A program made the translations under genes and the position numbers. From positions 1 through 64,000 of the forward strand of contig RMBW01000120.1 in assembly GCA_004009845.1 (NCBI GenBank): a stretch of DNA of 64,000 bases, in the 5' to 3' direction. The stretch comes from Davidsoniella eucalypti. Taxonomy: Eukaryota; Ascomycota; Sordariomycetes; Microascales; Ceratocystidaceae. Below the pieces are notes generated by a model. The model saw only the letters and a program-made list of their open reading frames with translations. It was not told where the DNA came from and did not search any database. Position 1 is the first letter of the stretch. Every line of letters starts with the position of its first letter. Shown piece by piece: positions 22,889 through 36,139 of this stretch.

Positions 22889-25800
22889 ATGTCCGAGACC
22901 ACGGGGGGCTTCAAGCACCCTTTCCTCCTCAACGTAGAAGACACGGCCAAGGCCTTTTCAACGAATCCAGAGTCTGGCTTGACCAGCTTTCAAGTCTCTG
23001 AGCTGCAAAGCTACCATCCTCCCAACGAACTAGATGTGGGCGATAGCGTATCTTGGTATAAGATTCTAAGCAAGCAATTGCTCAATGCCATGATTTTAGT
23101 AAGCCATCCCCAGCCGTCTATCAGCTACGCCAAAATATATACTAATTTATCATCATAGGTTTTGTTCTTTGTCATGGTTCTCAGTTACGCGTTCAAGGAT
23201 TGGATCGAAGGTGGTGTTGTGACTGCTGTTATCATTCTTAATGTCGCCATTGGCTTTTGGCAGGAGTACAAAGCTGAAAAAAAGATGGACGCTCTTCGAG
23301 CTCTCTCCTCTCCATCTGCGACTGTTCTCCGAGACGGCGTGTCCTCTGTTATTCCCAAGTAAGTTGATGTCACCCAAACCCTTGAAAGACCAGACAGTAA
23401 CTAACCCTTTACTAGCGCTCAAGTCGTCCCCGGAGACATCATCTATCTCAAGATGGGTGACACCGTTCCTGCTGATATACGCCTTTTTGAGGCCATGAAT
23501 CTCTCCTGCGATGAGCAGTCTTTGACTGGCGAGGCTCTACCTGTTGAGAAAATTACTGAAAATAACATCATAATCCCCGGCACTGAAACGTTGGCTGCTG
23601 AAGAAGGAGAGGTTGGCATCGGTGACCGTATCAATATTTCCTATGCCACCACGGTAGTCAAAAAGGGCCGCGGCGCTGGCATCGTCATTGCCACAGGGAT
23701 GAGCACGGAAGTCGGCAAGATTGCTGCTAGTAGCACCAAGAAGAACCGCAAGCCAGGTCGTTCCATGAACTATAGAAAATACGGCAAGAAACAGGCAGCC
23801 CAAGGCGTGGCGTTGACAGTCTACGATAAAATCGGCAAGTTCCTTGGCCTCACCGAAGGTACACCTCTGCAAATAAAGCTAGCAGGCTTGGCGTACGTTC
23901 TATTTGGCTGTGCTCTTCTATTGGCTATTGTTGTGTTTGGCGTCAACGAGTTCCATGTGCCCAACGAAGTCGTAATCTATGCCACTTCTCTAGGCATTGC
24001 TATTATTCCAGAGTCGCTAGTCGCTGTTCTAACCATCACCATGGTGGTAGCCGTTTCTGTCATGAATAAGGCCAACGTCGTTGTTCGAGATCTTTCTGCT
24101 CTCGAAGCTCTTGGTGGAGTGACCAACATCTGTTCCGACAAGACGGGTACACTAACACAGGGTGCCATGATCGTCCGTAAAGCATGGCTTCCGGGTAATC
24201 ACACGTACACTGTTCATGACTCGCAAAGCCCCAGTGACCCAACCAAGGGCCGAGTCACGCACTCTAAAGGAGCTATGGCTACTGTAGCGCCGCCTTCTCC
24301 AGCCAAGGAACGGAACTACGACGAGGAACGCTCAGCACTTGCTCTCAAATTTGATGTTCCTGACGAGAAACTAAACGCAGGCAACAGCAACAAAGTTGCA
24401 GAAGCTCCAGAAGAGCCAGCAGAGGTCACACCAGCGCTACGCGCTTTCCTTTTGTCTTCGGGTTTGTGTAATCTAGCCAATGTTCGCTTGGACTCTGATA
24501 CCGAAAAATGGCAGGCTACCGGAGAGCCGACTGAGGTAGCCTTACAGGTGTTTTCCTGGCGTTTCGACCATGGCCGCAAGAAGCTTCAAAGTCAGGGCTG
24601 GAAACAGGTGGCTGAGTTTCCCTTCGACAGCTCCATCAAGCGAATGTCTGTGATATACGACCCACCAGCTGGCACTAGAGACGATACGATTTTTGGTGCT
24701 GCAGGAAACTCTCTCGTCTTCACCAAGGGTGCCGTTGAACGCGTACTTGACCTGTGCTCGCTATATGGTCACGGCGATTCCCAAACTGAGATGACTGATG
24801 CCATCAAGGAGGATATCATGAACCAAATGTCAGCTCTTGCTTCGCAGGGTCAGCGTGTCTTGTGCATCGCTTACCGGCCCTGGAATGGACACTTTACCGG
24901 TAAGCAGAAAGCCGGTGATGATCTAGCCGAAGACAGCCTCCGTACCCACGTTGAGAAGGGATTGGCCTTCCTTGGTTTGGCAGGTATCTACGACCCACCT
25001 CGGCGTGAAACTAAATCGTCGATCTCGGAGTGCTCGCACGCTGGAATCCGCGTCCATATGTTGACGGGTGATCACCCTGAAACTGCCAAGGCTATCGCCA
25101 AAGAGGTTGGTATTATTCCGCGTAACCTTAGCGTTCTCCCAGAGAGCATCAAAAAGGATATCGTTGTCAAGGCTACCGACTTCGACAAGATGACAGACGA
25201 AGAAATCGATGCCATGGAAGAGCTCCCTCTAGTTATTGCTCGCTGTGCTCCGGATACCAAAACACGCATGATTGAGGCACTACGCCGCCGTGGCGCCTTT
25301 ATGGCCATGACTGGAGACGGTGTCAATGATGCCCCATCTCTATCCCGTGCCGATGTCGGCATTGCCATGGGCTCTGGTTCCGATGTAGCCAAGTCGGCGT
25401 CAAAGATTGTACTCACTGACGATAAGTTCAACTCAATCGTCTCAGCCATTCGCGAGGGTCGTCGCATGTTTGACAACATTCAAAAGTTCGTCTTACATCT
25501 TCTAACTTCCAATGTCGGTGAGGTCATCCTACTAGTTGCCGGCCTTGGGTTCCGCGACGCCCACGGCTACTCTGTTTTTCCTGTCTCTCCACTAGAGATC
25601 CTATGGATCAACATGGTCACGTCATCTTTCCCCGCCTTTGGTCTTGGACGAGAGTCCGCAGCCCATAATGTCATGCGCAAGCCCCCGCATAATAAGCGTC
25701 GTGGCGTCTTTACCAACCAGATTCTAGTCGACATGATTGTGTACGGCATTCTCATGGGAACGGCCACCATCTTGACATTCGTGATCATCGTGTACGGCTA

Positions 25801-26398
25801 TCACAACGGCAATCTTGGTCAAGACTGCAACAAAAAGTGGTCTGAATCCTGCCGGCCCGTGTTCCGCGCCCGTGCAGCTGTCTTTGCCGAACTCACATGG
25901 CTGATTCTACTTTCAGCTTGGGAGTTCAAGGATCTACGACGCTCTATCTTCTGCCTAAATGACGATGAGACCAGCCGTTTTTCTGTGTTCCGGGATCTAT
26001 ATTCCAACAAATTCCTCTTCTACTCGGTTGTCATTGGTATGCTGTCGGTATTCCCCGTGGTGTATATCCCGGGCCTCAACACTAATGTTTTCAAGCACCG
26101 AGGTATCTCATGGGAATGGGGACTCGTGGTGGGTTTCACCATCTTCTTTGTCGCTGGCATCGAAGCCTGGAAGCTTGTGAAGCGCCGTCTGCACCTACTA
26201 GAGGACCGTCCAGTCAAGCACGGAGCTTATGCCCAGGGCAGCTCTGATGACACCCATCATTCGACCCTAGGACTCATTTCACGCACGATGACGATGGTCA
26301 GCTTTAAATCGTGGCGGTCTATAATGCGGACTGATACTACCACGTCGGCGCATAGCGCGCAGCAAAATACAGCTAATGAGGAGAAATCCGTGGTCTAG
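22889..26398 (+). CDS. ENA: P-type IID (Ena-like) Na+/K+-exporting ATPase, 1130 aa
   Basis: Plasma-membrane P-type ATPase that pumps Na+ (or K+) out of the cell and confers salt and alkaline tolerance in fungi. Exons 22889-23098, 23159-23358 and 23416-26398, in one frame. Visible in order: an N-terminal cation-ATPase segment (NELDVGDSVSWYKIL), TM1-2 around the first intron, the actuator motif SLTGEALPVEK, TM3-4 with IIPESLVAVLT, the phosphorylation site CSDKTGTLT (Asp378), the nucleotide-binding domain (FTKGAVERVL), MLTGDHPETAKAIAKEVGI, the hinge MTGDGVNDAPSL, then TM5-10. IPESL in TM4 with the WINMVTSSFPAFGLG segment is the type IID pattern rather than the SERCA pattern. The length matches fungal Ena proteins (about 1,050-1,130). 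Confidence 0.95.
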
Positions 26399-29300
26399 TG
26401 TGGTTAATATCCCTTTCTACTCTGTTGTGTCAAGAGTATTGTCTTCCTTTGTTTTTGTTTTCATCTGCTTTATGATATCACTTTAGCCGTCCTTCATCAT
26501 ACTACCGCCCGCTCGCCATTTTCGATGGGACAGGTCGATGTTGAAATTTCTATCATCACTATATCAATTTTTCCATCATCATAGATGTATCATTCTGTCA
26601 CATGTCTGACCTTTAAATGCTCTCTGCCGTAGCACCCTCACCAGCACTTTATCTTGAAAACACGTGGTATACAAGCGTCTTCTCTACACGTATGCAATAT
26701 ATTAGCGCTGCTTCAATGCTCACGTCATGGCGTTTACATTGGCTTACTGAATGCTAAAATAGATCACCAGAGCCTCATGTCACTGTGTATGGGCATTGAA
26801 TAGCCTAATCTAGGGATAATCTGGGTCAATGAGATAGATATACAGGTCTGAATTAAAGAGACAAGAGAAGACTGCATGGTTATGAGCATCATATAGTTGC
26901 ACTGTAAGGCGGAACGCAACCGACATCCAAGCCTCCCAATAGAAAATTGTATCAAGATAACGTCACAGCTTGTCACTCCCTTTGGAACTAGGAAGTGAGA
27001 TAAACGATATACGTACAACCAACACGGCATGTATCTAGACATATGCCCATTTTGTAGTTTCAGGTGTACATGTTTGAACTTACTAACCAGAGTTCATTCA
27101 AAGCGGGATAATTAATCACAGCCTGTCTTTCTTTTTAAATATTTATTGTTAGTTATGGTTAGAGTAAAAAAAATGAATATTTCATCTTTCTTCTGGAGCC
27201 GTTTCCTCTGATTTATGTGTCTCCATGAATTGAAAATAAAAAAAGACATAACCTTCCATTCATCCGACCGACAATGACAAGCCCTAAAACTACAGCTGTT
27301 GAGATTGTGCTTTCTCCGGTCCAAAGCACTCAAGAAAGGGATAGAAAGCATAAGAATGGGGGGGGTGTATCTATGTGTACATAGATAGGAGGTTATACGC
27401 GTAAATTCATGAGTAGTACATGATTTCTGAGCGAGAACTTGGAGTTCGGCAAGGACTTCTTGTAAGAACAGTCAACCCTAAAAGCATGCTATCTTATGTA
27501 TGAGGAAAACGTAGCCCAGACCAGGGCTCGGCGCGGCTCTGCGCCGACAAGGGCTGAGAGGCCTACGGAACAAAAGAAAAGGTAGCAACCAAACTCAAGG
27601 CATCGTGTTTCCCAGCATCCTGTCGCTCTACCTTGCATGATGACGATGTAGCACCAAGCATAAAGGTCAAGAAAGACGAAGAAACCTATGGACATCAGCA
27701 TGCCGTCATGCAGCAAGTCTAAGGCAGAAAGTTTAACCCTCAAGTCGAGAAGAGCCTTTTCAACTACAGATATACGTAGCTTCTCCAAATTCTTGAACAG
27801 GCGCCAAGGTGACGGTGATAAAGAAACCAGGGCTTCTTCTTCTCCGTGCAATATTGGCCCCCCAAAAACAAAAGACAAAATACTAGGTTATATGCCAAGA
27901 CCAGTCGTTGCCTCCTTCCAAGATTTGTGTTTTCCGAGTCAATCAAAGATGTTTGGAAAGAACACAAAACAGTAGGGCGTCACTAAGCCAGATCAGGAAA
28001 CAATTTTAAACGATGTCGTTCATCGCAGCTTGAATACGGTCATAACAACTTGGAAAGAGAGTTCTACAAAGAAACAATACAGGTATTGAAAGCGGACAAA
28101 CAACACAACAAAAGTAATCCTAGCTAGTAAACAGCACATTCCGGAAACTACGCGGATATACGATGCTAACTTGGGCCTATAATGGCACCAACCCTCCGTT
28201 GCTCCGTATCAGCCCCAGAGTTCTCCCCCCGAAAAAATATTATCGGAGGCGCCTCGTGCTGCCCAGCCTGGAAAAGAACCGCACATGACTCGATTTTCTA
28301 TTTTAGCGTCTACCCCAAAAGGGTATGTTGTACTAAAAACCAGGCAAAAGAAAATGTGCTTCGGATGCTCTAAGCGAATCGATATCACCAACAGAAAAAG
28401 CACCCAACTCGGAGGAACTTGCCCCGGGATTCTCGTTATGCTCTTAGCAGCACACAATATTCACAGTATCATGAAAATCACACAGAAAGGACGCGGGGTA
28501 GCGCCTTCTGGTAGCATTTCAGCCATCCTCCTACACACATGCATCGGCGGCTTGCATAGGAGCTATCTCTAAGATGCCAATATAAGTGCAGATAAATTAA
28601 AACGAAAATACAGGCTGAGAAACCGAAACACCGCTACTCTGCTTCTCTCCGTGTTCTCTGCTTCTTTTGTTGTCTCGTGTATCTTGGAGTTCTGCCTGTT
28701 TTGACGAACCATGGATTCACTCCAACATAGAAACTAAATAAAAAACGAAGAAATAAATACACAGGTAGTTTGGTTGGCCGGAAATCCATTAGCCATCCTC
28801 TTGAAAACATCGAGACATGTATGGCTTGAGGCTTTTTTTTTTTTTAATTCATTTATCTTATGATGGCTTGAGGCTACCTGCCTACATGATGGTGATGGGC
28901 GCTTTTCTTTGCCAAGAACGGTAATGGCCTGTTCAGGCTATTGTCGTATTATGCTATGCACTCTATCAAGCAAACACGAAGCAACTCCCGTCACTTCACC
29001 ATGTTTGTATAGTGTCGGTAGTATTACTTTTCTCGATGCTTGAGCAAGTCAGTAGCGAGCTCAGAGACCGCCGTTTATAGTCCAGCGTAACCAGCCGGAC
29101 AGGCGTTTGGGACATCCGCTAATTTGCTCTTTGTTTCCCCTTGCCTTGTAGCGATACACATAAAATTAAATAAAAGTATAAATTTAAATTCAAGCTTTCA
29201 ACAAAGTTCGCCCCTCCTCCAATATTTTGGCCATTTCCTGATTTGTTCTTCTAGTGTTGGTGTTAGTGTTATCCGCTTCTCCTGCTCTAGCTCAAATGTA

Positions 29301-30259
29301 GGGAGTATACTGGTTCGTGCAGTTGGGGATGCTTTGCCTAGCAAGTATCTGGTGCACATACAGTCCATATCACGACTCGGTCTGTCGTCTTATCAGCCAG
29401 GCGTTTCTCCATATGCTTGAACATGACCGCATAGTGTCCACTCCCTTGATATTCGCCTTCCACCGATCTTGATCGCCTACAAGTCTATATTTGCCATTGT
29501 TTCTCGGCATTCTTGGCTTGCGACATCTGGCTCGCAACCCCATACTAAATAGGACACTAATACTAGCCCAAGAAGCACTGCCAGTGTTGTCTTTGTTTAA
29601 GGCATGACACTATCACCTACCAAGGGTCAAGCTTAATACGAACTACGGGCTCGAAACGACAGACAACACATACATAGAAAGAGTAACTGAGCCTCAAAGA
29701 AGAGGGGAGGGGGCGTGTGGATATGTATATCTAAATATCGAGTGAAAAAAAGAACTCAATGCATCCTACGTCTGCTACTGACGTCGCCAGAGCGGTTAAT
29801 TCTGATGTACAGACCTGGCAAGTAGCCCGCCAAGCCCGCTGCCGGGGTAGCTTCCTGACGCTTAGACAACCAGCTCCGGCTCAAGAAGCTCTAGTCAACA
29901 ACCACAAAGGGTGGGATGTACTTCTCTAGTGGCAATCGATCTTTCCAAGGACAACTCAACATTTACTGCTGACTCTACTCCATATGTCTCATTCAACAAT
30001 GTGTATAAAGAGCCTCCTCTGCCCGTCCATATTCCCCTCAGGGTCTTAAACTCCAACAATACAAGCTCATCATTCTTCATTTTTACTCATCTTCTTCTCA
30101 TATTTCCTGTACTATCGACAGTCTGGTTCTACTGCTCTAACTCCTCTCTCTACCTTCATATCATAATATTGCCTCAAACACTGTCTTGTGTCTTTGGAAT
30201 ATCTGCTCTATCACTATAGCTCTTCCAAGATCAGTTTATACCCACACCATTTTGACACG
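26399..30259. other. Long non-coding stretch
   Basis: 3.9 kb with no gene I can support. A minus-strand open frame at 27,489-27,878 (129 codons, partly hydrophobic) has no motif and no splice partners. An A/T homopolymer run and a short direct repeat (ATGGCTTGAGGCT at about 28,818 and 28,862) are present. The final 250 bp is the promoter and leader of the next gene, with TATAAAG at about 30,003-30,009. Confidence 0.5.
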
Positions 30260-31589
30260 ATGGCCGCAACACTTGACGCTATACTCAAGAAATACACCGC
30301 CTCTGGCAATGACACCAAGGACAAGCTCCTCGGAGCGGCCCTAGTCGTAGTCGATTCTAACGGTAAGATAACACAATTTCTCGTCATCAAGCAAAAGATG
30401 CCTTACTGACTCTCGGACAGGAACTTTGTACTCCGGAGGTGCTGGCCGCACTGGTCTAGCCCTGGATGCGCCCGACTACACGGCCGACTCCATAGTCTGG
30501 ATCGCCAGCATGACTAAAGTTGTCGCTACCACCGCCGTCATGCATCTTATCGACCGCAAGATCCTCTCGCTAGACATGGACGTGCGGAAAGATCTCCCTG
30601 AGCTTGCAGAACTGCCAATTCTCGCTGGCTTCGACGAGACTTCAGGCGAACCCATCTTCGAGCCGCAGAACGATCCCATCACGCTACGCCAGCTACTCAC
30701 ACACACCAACGGAACTGGCTATGATGTCTTCTACCCAGAGCTTATCCAGTGGATGACCGTCACCAAGCGCCCCATCAACTGCTTCCACATGACCATAGAC
30801 GGTTTCAAGGTGCCTCTAATACTCAAGCCAGGCACTGGCTGGCGCTACGGCTACGGCATGGACTGGGCCAGTATCCTGCTCGAACGCACCCTATCGACCC
30901 CCGAGAAGCCCGTCACACTGAATAGCTATATCCAAGAGAACATCTTTGCGCCTCTCGGCATTCCGGATACCAACTGCTTCTACCCTTGCAAAGATACCCC
31001 CATAGTGGAATCCACCGAGCGTTGTGAGGACGGCACACTCAAGGCCAGAGAGCCAGTTGGCCCCACCGGTCCCAACCCGTACATCAACTCGGGCGGTGCC
31101 GGACTACACGTTAGCGCGACAAACTATGCGCGCTTTTTGCAAGGCGTCCTGACTAAGAAGATTGTGAGTGAGGAGATCTTCAACATGATGTTCTCCGATC
31201 AGCTTCACGATCCCCAGGTCAAGCACTCGTTCAACCACAGCATCTTCGAGCGCGAGCCTGAGATGCCTCCGTCACCTTGGCCCATCACCTTCGGATTCGG
31301 CGGTATGCTGACTGAGAAGGATGTGCCTTTTGGCAAGAAGAAGGGCACGTTGATGTGGTCCGGCATCGTGAACCCACGCTGGGTAGGTTTCTCCAACATC
31401 CATTTGCTATCACAATAACCGGTTTGAAAGCATGTACTAACACATTCGTCTCTTTAGTGGATTGATCCTACTACTGGTATCGCCGTCGTCTTGACCTGCA
31501 ACGTCACGCCCTACCAAGATTACGTTCTCAAGAGAATCTATGTTGAACTCGAGAAGGCCATTTACACTGAACTTATGGTACCTCAGTGA
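30260..31589 (+). CDS. Serine beta-lactamase-fold protein (class C / esterase EstB-LovD type), 398 aa
   Basis: Beta-lactamase-related serine hydrolase or acyltransferase; fungal members are usually esterases or transesterases, not antibiotic-resistance enzymes. Exons 30260-30362, 30421-31382 and 31458-31589 in one frame. The nucleophile motif SMTK (Ser64-x-x-Lys67) is present in WIASMTKVVATTAVM. The LRQLLTHTNG and GWRYGYGMDWAS segments are typical of the family, the latter holding the second-motif Tyr. GTLMWSG near the C-terminus is the third-motif region. No signal peptide is apparent, so it is probably cytosolic. No adjacent biosynthetic genes point to a substrate. Confidence 0.92.
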
Positions 31590-31771
31590 TTGAGAATATA
31601 ATAAAACAGCCAAAACAAAGCATGTCTGAGAGTTTTCATTTCGTAGTTTGCTGTTTTATATATTTAGTCGCTTTACTTAGTCTTCATGAATTAACGACAA
31701 CCCAATAATTAATACCCTAACCCTACTTTGAGAATATAAATATTGCATGACGATGTCAACAACTTTTGTGG

Positions 31772-31820
31772 ACGTCGGATTTTGATTCCGTAAGCCCAGG
31801 TTTGAATCCTGGTTAGGCCT
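31772..31820 (+). pseudogene. tRNA-Gln(UUG)-like 3' half
   Basis: The sequence gives a short anticodon stem closing TTTTGAT (anticodon TTG), a variable segment, then a T-arm CCAGG-TTTGAAT-CCTGG and an acceptor-like TTAGGCC. The 5' acceptor strand and most of the D arm are missing upstream: no GGCCTAA partner is in place. It is therefore a relic or the head of a short interspersed element, not a working tRNA gene. Confidence 0.5.
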
Positions 31821-33780
31821 GAGTTGAGTTTCTTTTTGGCAAATAATGCACTACGAAAAAGAAACTGTGGGTTTACAAGGGTGATCACCCAAGTTACTAA
31901 TAGCATGTACTGATTCTTAACGTGTAGATTGATGATGATGATTGTTGATCTAGTGAGGGTAACGAACGGTGCCTGCGCACCGTTGCCTAAATACATGATT
32001 CTGCTGGTAAATGCCGCCCGTACGCGGTCACGTGACCCACATACGGTGGCAATACCTGCACTGTGGTATACAGACAGAAACCTTGATGTTATTTACATAG
32101 AACGCTAATTAGACATACCGGATCAAAGTCATCATCTGCGGCAACACAAGCAAAATTTGGAAATTGCCCTCATGTCACATAGCCTCATTTTAACTGATTC
32201 TTCCTCATGACCAAGCGCAAGGCTTTGTACACAACGAAAAAAAAAAAAAAATGTAAAATGGGGTTTGAAATCAAAAATTACACTCGCGATGGCCCACGAA
32301 GGGCAATCGACGCTCGGAAACTCCACGCTGTGCAATGCAGGCTCCCGAACATGGTTCCAAGAATTCTTGATCTCCCGGAACCCAAGCAAGGTAAGTATGA
32401 AGAAGAAAGAGAGAGAAACTGAGCAAAAGAAGGCGCCATGGCCAGGTATTTATACTACTCTGTTTAGGCGGTAAGACAGCTTGGTTGATTGGGGTGGCAG
32501 AATAATAGTTATTGTGGGTCTTGTATATCTAGCCAATAAAGCTCTTGGGATTTAATTACCCCCTAGAAATTGGAAAAAAAAAATCCAACCTCAGGCTTCA
32601 ACAAATCAAGGTGCAAGGGCAAGACAAGGGCAAGATCGCAAGCCCCTTTTGATATTTTGGTATGGCTAGAGGCAGCGCAAGCTAACGATGTAGAAAAAGA
32701 TAACAAAATAAAGAGATGATTAATACGTATACTCGCTTCGGTGATTATTTCGGCCGAAGTCTGATACTATACTATTTATTTATTTATTTATTTATTTATC
32801 ATTTTACGTCCTTATGTAGATCACGTGGATCCGACCCTAGTGGATCGTTAGACGTCGATAAACCCTAACGGACCTCGAAGATCCCATAATGGAGGTCCGA
32901 ACTAAAAAAAAAATTAATTTAAAAATTTAAAAACAAGAACAAATTTCGCATGGGGGAAGCAGTGGAGAAGGCAAACAGCGCTAGCCTAGCTACTACACTT
33001 GTTTCTTCACTGTCCACCTTAGGTTGGTAGAGACACAAAGGAAAAGACCAGAGTGCTCAGGGTGCGAGGAAGGTGCTCAAGGAGACAACTATCGCGAGGT
33101 CGGCATTCGGGAGGGGTCAAGCAGCATTAAGCTAAACTCTCTTCACAGCCGTCCCCCTGGTGAGTTGTTGGAAAACACAGAGGAAACCCAAAGTGTTTTC
33201 ATGGTGAGGGAGCGACTCAAGGAGAAGCTATCACAGGTTTGTGTTGACATGATCAAATGAAGTGCAAAGCACAACACGAGAAAAGCCGGATACTAGACTA
33301 AAAACCCCATTGGCCTGCGTTTAACCCTAACAGTCAAAAGTAAGTTCTCGAGCTTGAGTATCATGATCGTAAAGAGCAGATTATTGTTGAAAGCTATGTA
33401 TTGTGTTTAAGTAGTGCCCCAGCAAGTCTCTTCTAATTTGTAGCCGAAATTGTGAGCACTTGTATTAGTGGGATTCATTGTTTAAAACGATGCTCCAATG
33501 ATAGGATTTCACCATGAGACATTGTCTTGTTTGTTTGTCGTGTTAGTTAAGAAAGGCCACATGTTTACGGAACAAAGATGTATTAACTATCTTTTACTCC
33601 ATCTCATCTCATCATAGCATGAGAAATAGGAATCTGGTTATATGATATTTTACACATCGTTAGGGTTAGAGCACTACCCTTACGCATTGCCCCGCCAGAG
33701 AAAACAACAGTTTATATCTCAGCAATTTGATCAGGTCTTTCAACGGAACCTACAGCGCAGATTGACGCACAACTTACACA
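31821..33780. other. Non-coding, repeat-containing region
   Basis: 1.96 kb without a supportable gene. It holds an ATTT microsatellite at about 32,774-32,799 with an adjoining dispersed repeat, several ACCCTAA motifs (for example near 32,866 and 33,325), and a degenerate internal duplication at about 33,030-33,240 (ACACAAAGGAAA... and ACACAGAGGAAA..., each followed by CTCAAGGAGA). Confidence 0.5.
32774..32858 (-). repeat. Dispersed repeat with ATTT tail, copy 1
   Basis: About 60 bp here (CATTTTACGTCC... to ...GGATCGTTAGACG) recur as the reverse complement at 48,567-48,625. Read on the minus strand, the element ends in an AAAT-repeat tail, as LINE or SINE 3' ends often do. Confidence 0.65.
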
Positions 33781-35876
33781 ATGATGCGCCATAATCGCTC
33801 TCGACCGGCGCAAGAAGCCCTTTGGCGCGCTCAATGCCAGGCAGGCCAGTGGTTCACGACTTTGCCTGTGACTCGGATGGCTGCCCAGAAGCGCATGCTG
33901 CGAACTTCGACGGCGCTACTGGATAACAGACCATCCTCAAATGAGGAAAGATTGGGACGCACATTTACTGGCCAAATTATGGGCAGTATTGGACAGCGTT
34001 TGGCGCGCGAACGAGAAGAGCGTGATCGTTGGGCCAAGGAAGAAAAATCGCAGTCCAAGCTGTGGTATACAACGTTCCGTACGTCTACAATCTGTAGTCA
34101 ACCAAAGACACATACAGGATCCCCTTCCCCTCTGCAAACATGATGCATCACTTCTAACATGAATGTGCTACTTATTTGAATAGTCTTTCTCTTTGCGACC
34201 GGAACTGCCTACTTTCTAGGTGGCTTGCGCCCCCCGGCGCCTGGCCAGGATTCGACTCTCCCAATCAACAAAGTCACACTTGAGCCTCTTAAGGCTAATA
34301 TTGAGAATATGCAGGCCGCTTGGGTTGACTTCACAACACTTCTAGGTGAAGACCGTGTGAGCACCAAGAAAGACGATCTTGAATTCCACTCTACCTCGGC
34401 TTGGTCAACGCACTCCGCCAAGTCCTCCGAACGGCCGTTTATGGTGCTTTTCCCGCACACTACACAAGAAGTCTCCGACATCATGAAGATCTGCCACAAG
34501 CGCCGCATCCCCGTGGTCGGCTTCAGTGGTGGAACTTCCCTGGAGGGCCAATACACCCCAACACATGGTGGCGTCTGTGTCGACTTCACCCACATGAACA
34601 AGATCGTTGCCCTCCACAAGGACGATCTAGATGTTGTCGTGCAGCCAGGCGTCGGCTGGGAAAGCCTCAATGACCAACTGGCACGAGAAAACCTCTTCTT
34701 CCCGCCCGACCCCGGCCCCGGGGCTATGATTGGTGGCATGATCGGTACCGGCTGCAGCGGCACCAACGCCTACCGTTACGGCACTATGCGCGAGTGGGTG
34801 CTCAATGTGACTGCAGTTCTCGCTGATGGCACGATAGTCAAGACACGACAACGTCCACGCAAGAGCTCGGCCGGCTACGATCTGACAAAAGTGTTCATTG
34901 GATCCGAGGGCACACTGGGTCTGATCACCGAAGCGACGCTGAAGCTTGCTGTGCGTCCTGAACACACCAGTGTAGCAGTAGCTTCGTTTCCGACGATCCG
35001 TGATGCGGCCAACTGCGTTGGGCAGGTGGTGAGTCACGGCATCCCCGTGGCAGCGGTGGAAATCCTAGACGACAACCAGATGCAGTGCATCAACGAAGCA
35101 GGCATGACGACGCGACGCTGGGCCGAAGCGCCGACCATCTTCTTCAAGTTTGCTGGCACTGAGCGGGCGGTCAAGGAGCAGATCGAGACGACCAAAAAGC
35201 TAGCTAAGAATGCTCGTAGCAATACTTTCGAGTTTGCAAAGTCCCTGGATGAACAGCATGAGCTGTGGAGTGCGCGTAAGGAGGCGTTATGGAGCACAAT
35301 GGCGGTCAAGAAGGATGGTGACCATGTGTGGACAGGTGATGTTGCGGTTCCGATGACTCGGCTGCCAGATCTGATCGAGGAAACCAAGGTCAATCTGAAG
35401 AAGAGTGGCCTTTTCGGTAGTATTGTTGGCCATGTTGGCGACGGAAACTTTCATTGTAAGTGCTGCTTGATGCATATCACACCTCCTTTATCACGCAAGA
35501 CGTCCATATCTAACCTACAGTTTATATGTAGTGATTCTACTGTACAACGACTCCCAGCGCAAGATTGCGGAAGACGTTGTCAAAGATATGGTGAAGAGAG
35601 CGGTCGAGATGGAAGGAACCGTTACTGTAAGTCGTCCATCCTTCACACCCCCCATAGAAGGAAGAAAAAAATATTAATACTGACTTATACCGATCTATCC
35701 AGGGCGAGCACGGTGTTGGTCTCGTCAAGCGCGACTACCTTCCTCACGAACTTGGCCAGTCTACCGTTGATCTCATGCGGAAAATGAAGCAAGCGTTTGA
35801 CCCCCTTTGTCTTCTTAACTGCGACAAGGTCATACGTATGCATAAGCCCAAGAGCGGCGAGGTCAAGCCATGGTAA
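33781..35876 (+). CDS. D-lactate dehydrogenase (cytochrome), FAD-linked, mitochondrial, 612 aa
   Basis: Oxidises D-lactate to pyruvate and passes electrons to cytochrome c at the inner mitochondrial membrane (Dld1 family). Exons 33781-34078, 34184-35455, 35532-35626 and 35703-35876, one continuous frame. The N-terminus is Arg/Ser-rich with no acids for its first 15 residues, as in a mitochondrial presequence. A single hydrophobic segment (FLFATGTAYFLGG) begins exon 2, like the membrane anchor of yeast Dld1. The FAD-binding PCMH fold shows FSGGTSLEGQ, VQPGVGWESLN and MIGTGCSGTNA. The FAD-oxidase C domain shows GHVGDGNFH, GEHGVG and FDPLCLLNCDKV. Length matches the family. Confidence 0.95.
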
Positions 35877-36139
35877 ACAGTCCCAGAAGATATACATCCA
35901 GTTCCGTACCAGATTAGCGTTAGTCAACAGTAGGCACAGTACAGAAAGCAGGGTCTCAGACCGACATATAGAGAGAGGAAAAAAAGAAATCAGGTGAAGA
36001 ATGGTGGAAAGAGAGGATGGAAGTGTGTTCAAGTCCGGAGGATAGGCATTTTTTTGTCGGTAAGCTCCGACCATGTATTATTGTATTCTAGTGTTTCATA
36101 TGTACATTTGTGTATAACATTCAAATCATAACTTGTTTA

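Noticed and set aside
14269..26398. Secondary-metabolite or sulfur-metabolism gene cluster
   Set aside because: Sulfate permease, methyltransferase-like, PPxY protein and Ena ATPase share no pathway; no synthase, oxygenase or further sulfur gene is present.
27489..27878. 129-codon minus-strand open frame with hydrophobic stretches
   Set aside because: No recognisable motif, overlapping open frames in other frames of similar length, no splice partners; likely chance.
30260..31589. Antibiotic-resistance beta-lactamase
   Set aside because: Fungal proteins of this fold with SxxK and YGYGMDW are typically esterases/transesterases; nothing in the context suggests acquired resistance.
33030..33240. 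Degenerate tandem duplication as a pair of LTRs
   Set aside because: Similarity is short and gapped, no TG...CA ends, no primer-binding site, no gag/pol between.
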